Source of the DNA: Acidimicrobiales bacterium | Lineage (GTDB): Bacteria; Actinomycetota; Acidimicrobiia; Acidimicrobiales; Bog-793 | DNA length: 6,888 bases | NCBI GenBank assembly: GCA_030037405.1 | Contig: JASHRK010000421.1 | Span: 1 to 6,888, forward strand | Reading direction: 5' to 3' | Shown: in pieces, positions 5,156 through 6,888 of the stretch | Position numbering within the stretch: position 1 is the stretch's first letter | How the letters are laid out: every line of letters starts with the position of its first letter | Position numbers and translations under genes: made by a program | Notes under the pieces: generated by a model | Seen by the model: the letters and a program-made list of their open reading frames with translations, nothing else | Database searches by the model: none | Told to the model about the DNA's origin: nothing

Positions 5156-6397
5156 TCACTTACCTGCCGCCTGTTCTCGAGCGGCCGGTCCCCAGCACAC
5201 GAAGACCGGGTTCTCCGCCCGCAGGCGCAGCCCGAGCTCGCCTGTGGGCACGCCGCGGTAGACCGACAGCTCGATCAGGTTGCCGAGCCGCGACGACGCT
5301 GCGGCCGCCCGGTCGACGACGGCGTAGGTCGCGACCACGACTCCTCCCGGTCGGAGGCGTTCGAGCACGGCGTCGAGGACGTCGATCCCGCCTCCGCCGA
5401 CGAAGGCCCGGTCCGGGTCGGGCAGCCCGCCCATGGCGCCGAGAGCTTCCGCCTCGACGACGGCGACGCCGACCCCGTGACGCGCGGCGTTGCACCGTAT
5501 CCGGGCTGCCTGTGCCGGATCGCGTTCGACGGCGAACACGCGCAGTCCGGGCGAGAGCCGTCCACACTCGATCCCGACGGATCCGCTGCCGGCGCCGACG
5601 TCCCACATCACGCCGGTCCGAGGCAGGTCGAGCTTCCCGAGGGCGACGGCGCGCACCTCGGCCTTGGTGATCATGCCGTCGCGGTGGTCGAACTCCGACT
5701 CCGGCAGTCCCCAGGCCAGAGTGGGCTCCTCCCGCCGCGCCGTGCGGCCGGTGAGGACGACGACGGACATCGCGTCGAAGGTCCCACCAGCGATCGTGGC
5801 CAGGTCGGAGAGAGCTATCTCCTCGTCCTCCTCGCCGAGCCTGGAAGCGACCGTCGCCCTTCCCGGACCGCTCGCCTCGCCGGCGGCGATCAGTGCCGCG
5901 GCCACGGCCTCGGGCGGGTTGTCGGGCGAGGTGAGTATCGCCACCGACGGATTCGGTGACGAACGCACGGCGGCGACGGCCTCGGGAAGGGGGCGACCGT
6001 GGGCCGAGACGACGGAGGCGTCGTCCCAGGAGAGGCCGAGGCGGGCGAAGGCAAGGGAGACCGAGCTCGGCGCCGGATGGACTCTCAGGCGCTCGGCGCC
6101 GAACCGGCTCCCGAGGAGCCGGACGATGCCGAAGAGACCGGGGTCCCCCGAGGCGACGATGCAGACAGCCCTCCCGGCAGCCGACTCGTCGGCGACGCGG
6201 GCGAGGACGTCGTCGAGCGGTCCGGCGAGGGGGACGACGGTGGCTCTGGCTGACCGTAGCGCTGCGGTGGAGGCGAGCTGGCGGGGCGATGCGACGACCA
6301 GGTCTGCACCGGCCAGTGCGAAGGCCGCAGCCGGTCCGTAGACGTGGCCGCCATGGACCCCGACGACGTCTATCGGAGGACAGGTCCGGGTCGTCAC
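5156..6397 (-). CDS. cobL: Precorrin-6Y C5,15-methyltransferase (decarboxylating), CbiE-CbiT fusion
   Basis: The 413-residue product, normal for CobL, methylates C-5 and C-15 of precorrin-6Y and removes the C-12 acetate carboxyl, giving precorrin-8x. The CbiE half has a somewhat divergent first loop, VVGVHGGHVYGP (11-22), and the methylase motif SGDPGLFG (83-90). The CbiT half begins near DGMITKAEVRA (240-250) and carries the SAM-binding loop WDVGAGSGSVGIE (265-277), then FAVERDP, and later FVGGGGIDVLDAVLERLRPG. The open frame continues upstream to 6880, but that part is an out-of-frame shadow of cobM. The GTG at 6395-6397 overlaps the cobM stop as GTGA and directly precedes the CbiE domain, so it is taken as the start. 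The overlap implies an operon with translational coupling. cobF follows after 28 bases. Confidence 0.93.
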   Translation of the reverse strand: MTTRTCPPIDVVGVHGGHVYGPAAAFALAGADLVVASPRQLASTAALRSARATVVPLAGPLDDVLARVADESAAGRAVCIVASGDPGLFGIVRLLGSRFGAERLRVHPAPSSVSLAFARLGLSWDDASVVSAHGRPLPEAVAAVRSSPNPSVAILTSPDNPPEAVAAALIAAGEASGPGRATVASRLGEEDEEIALSDLATIAGGTFDAMSVVVLTGRTARREEPTLAWGLPESEFDHRDGMITKAEVRAVALGKLDLPRTGVMWDVGAGSGSVGIECGRLSPGLRVFAVERDPAQAARIRCNAARHGVGVAVVEAEALGAMGGLPDPDRAFVGGGGIDVLDAVLERLRPGGVVVATYAVVDRAAAASSRLGNLIELSVYRGVPTGELGLRLRAENPVFVCWGPAAREQAAGK

Positions 6398-6888
6398 CGG
6401 GCCGGGCGGAAGGCGTGGCCGAAGTCGGGCGAGTAGACGTGGCTCACCGCCGGCACCTCGGTATCGGCCAGGGCGTCGCCGACGAGGATCATCACGCTCG
6501 TTCGCATGCCGAGGCGCCCGAGGTCGTCGGCGAGCGAGCCGAGGGTGGAGCGCCGCACGATCTCCTCTGGCCACGACACCCTGTACCCGATGACCACCGG
6601 GGTTGCCGGCGTGTACGCCGAGCGGTCTGAGAGCAGCTCCGCCTGCAACGCCTCGGGGTCGCCGGCCGAGAGGTACAGGGCGATCGTGGCTCCCTGGCTC
6701 GCCAGCGCCGCCAGGGACTCGTGCTCGGGGACAGAGGCCGTGGTGCGCCCGGCAAGGCGCGTGAGGATCACCGTCTGGGTCACTCCCGGCACGGTCAGCT
6801 CCCGTCCCGCCGCCGCCGCCGTCGCCGCCACCGACGAGACGCCGGGGACGATCTCGTAGGCACGGCCACGGGCTCGGCACCAGTCGAT
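6394..6888 (-). CDS. cobM: Precorrin-4 C11-methyltransferase, C-terminal part (5' end beyond window)
   Basis: The frame stays open from the right window edge and gives 164 residues of the C-terminal part. CobM (CbiF in the anaerobic route) uses SAM to methylate C-11 of precorrin-4, giving precorrin-5, the substrate used next by CobF. The YEIVPGVSSVAATAAAAGRE segment followed by LTVPGVTQTVILTR is a strong CobM/CbiF signature, and GATIALYLSAGDPEALQAEL and VVIGYRVSWPEE follow in the expected order. GTG at 6829-6831 is inside the conserved domain and is not the true start, because the in-frame codons upstream (RGRAYEIVPGVSS) are clearly family sequence. The stop overlaps the cobL start. Nothing looks broken; the missing N terminus is due only to the window boundary. 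Confidence 0.92.
   Translation of the reverse strand: MDWCRARGRAYEIVPGVSSVAATAAAAGRELTVPGVTQTVILTRLAGRTTASVPEHESLAALASQGATIALYLSAGDPEALQAELLSDRSAYTPATPVVIGYRVSWPEEIVRRSTLGSLADDLGRLGMRTSVMILVGDALADTEVPAVSHVYSPDFGHAFRPAR

Noticed and set aside
6398..6880. Upstream extension of the cobL open frame to an ATG near the right edge.
   Set aside because: The added residues are out-of-frame shadow over cobM; the CbiE domain begins right after the GTG at 6397 that overlaps the cobM stop.

Overview
The window is GC-rich DNA with strongly G/C-biased third codon positions and several GTG starts, as expected for an actinobacterium. An acidimicrobial-type lineage seems plausible to me, but nothing here proves the clade. 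The main content is a vitamin B12 (cobalamin) locus, with uptake genes on the + strand meeting biosynthesis genes on the - strand.

Left edge (1-1015): the 3' end of a cold-shock protein gene, then a small helical, possibly HTH-type ORF on the + strand that lacks a visible canonical start codon. A SRPBCC-fold gene on the - strand meets it tail to tail, with overlapping stop codons at 482-485. The non-coding stretch from 944 to 1257 is full of signals: a candidate promoter for the SRPBCC gene, several TGAC/GTCA inverted repeats, a candidate promoter for the uptake operon, a clear cobalamin riboswitch, and a leader that could switch pairing over the btuC ribosome binding site.

Centre (1258-4314): a compact btuC-btuD-btuF operon on the + strand (permease, ATPase, lipoprotein). 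The btuC stop overlaps the btuD start, and 10 bases separate btuD from btuF. Family resemblance alone would leave a siderophore transporter possible. The riboswitch and the neighbouring cob genes make B12 or another corrinoid the likely cargo. The permease has an unusual N-terminal extension made of three 11-residue Pro-rich repeats.

Right part (4369-6888): three cobalamin biosynthesis genes on the - strand, transcribed in the order cobM (cut by the window edge), cobL (a CbiE-CbiT fusion), cobF. CobF belongs to the oxygen-dependent pathway, so the host probably makes B12 aerobically and also imports it. Only the import operon shows a riboswitch here; the head of the cob operon lies outside the window.

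I see no mobile element, CRISPR array, rRNA or tRNA. Most of the window is an ordinary B12 region. The points most worth a second look are the riboswitch expression platform, the repeat extension of BtuC, the startless small ORF, and the palindromes in the divergent promoter region.
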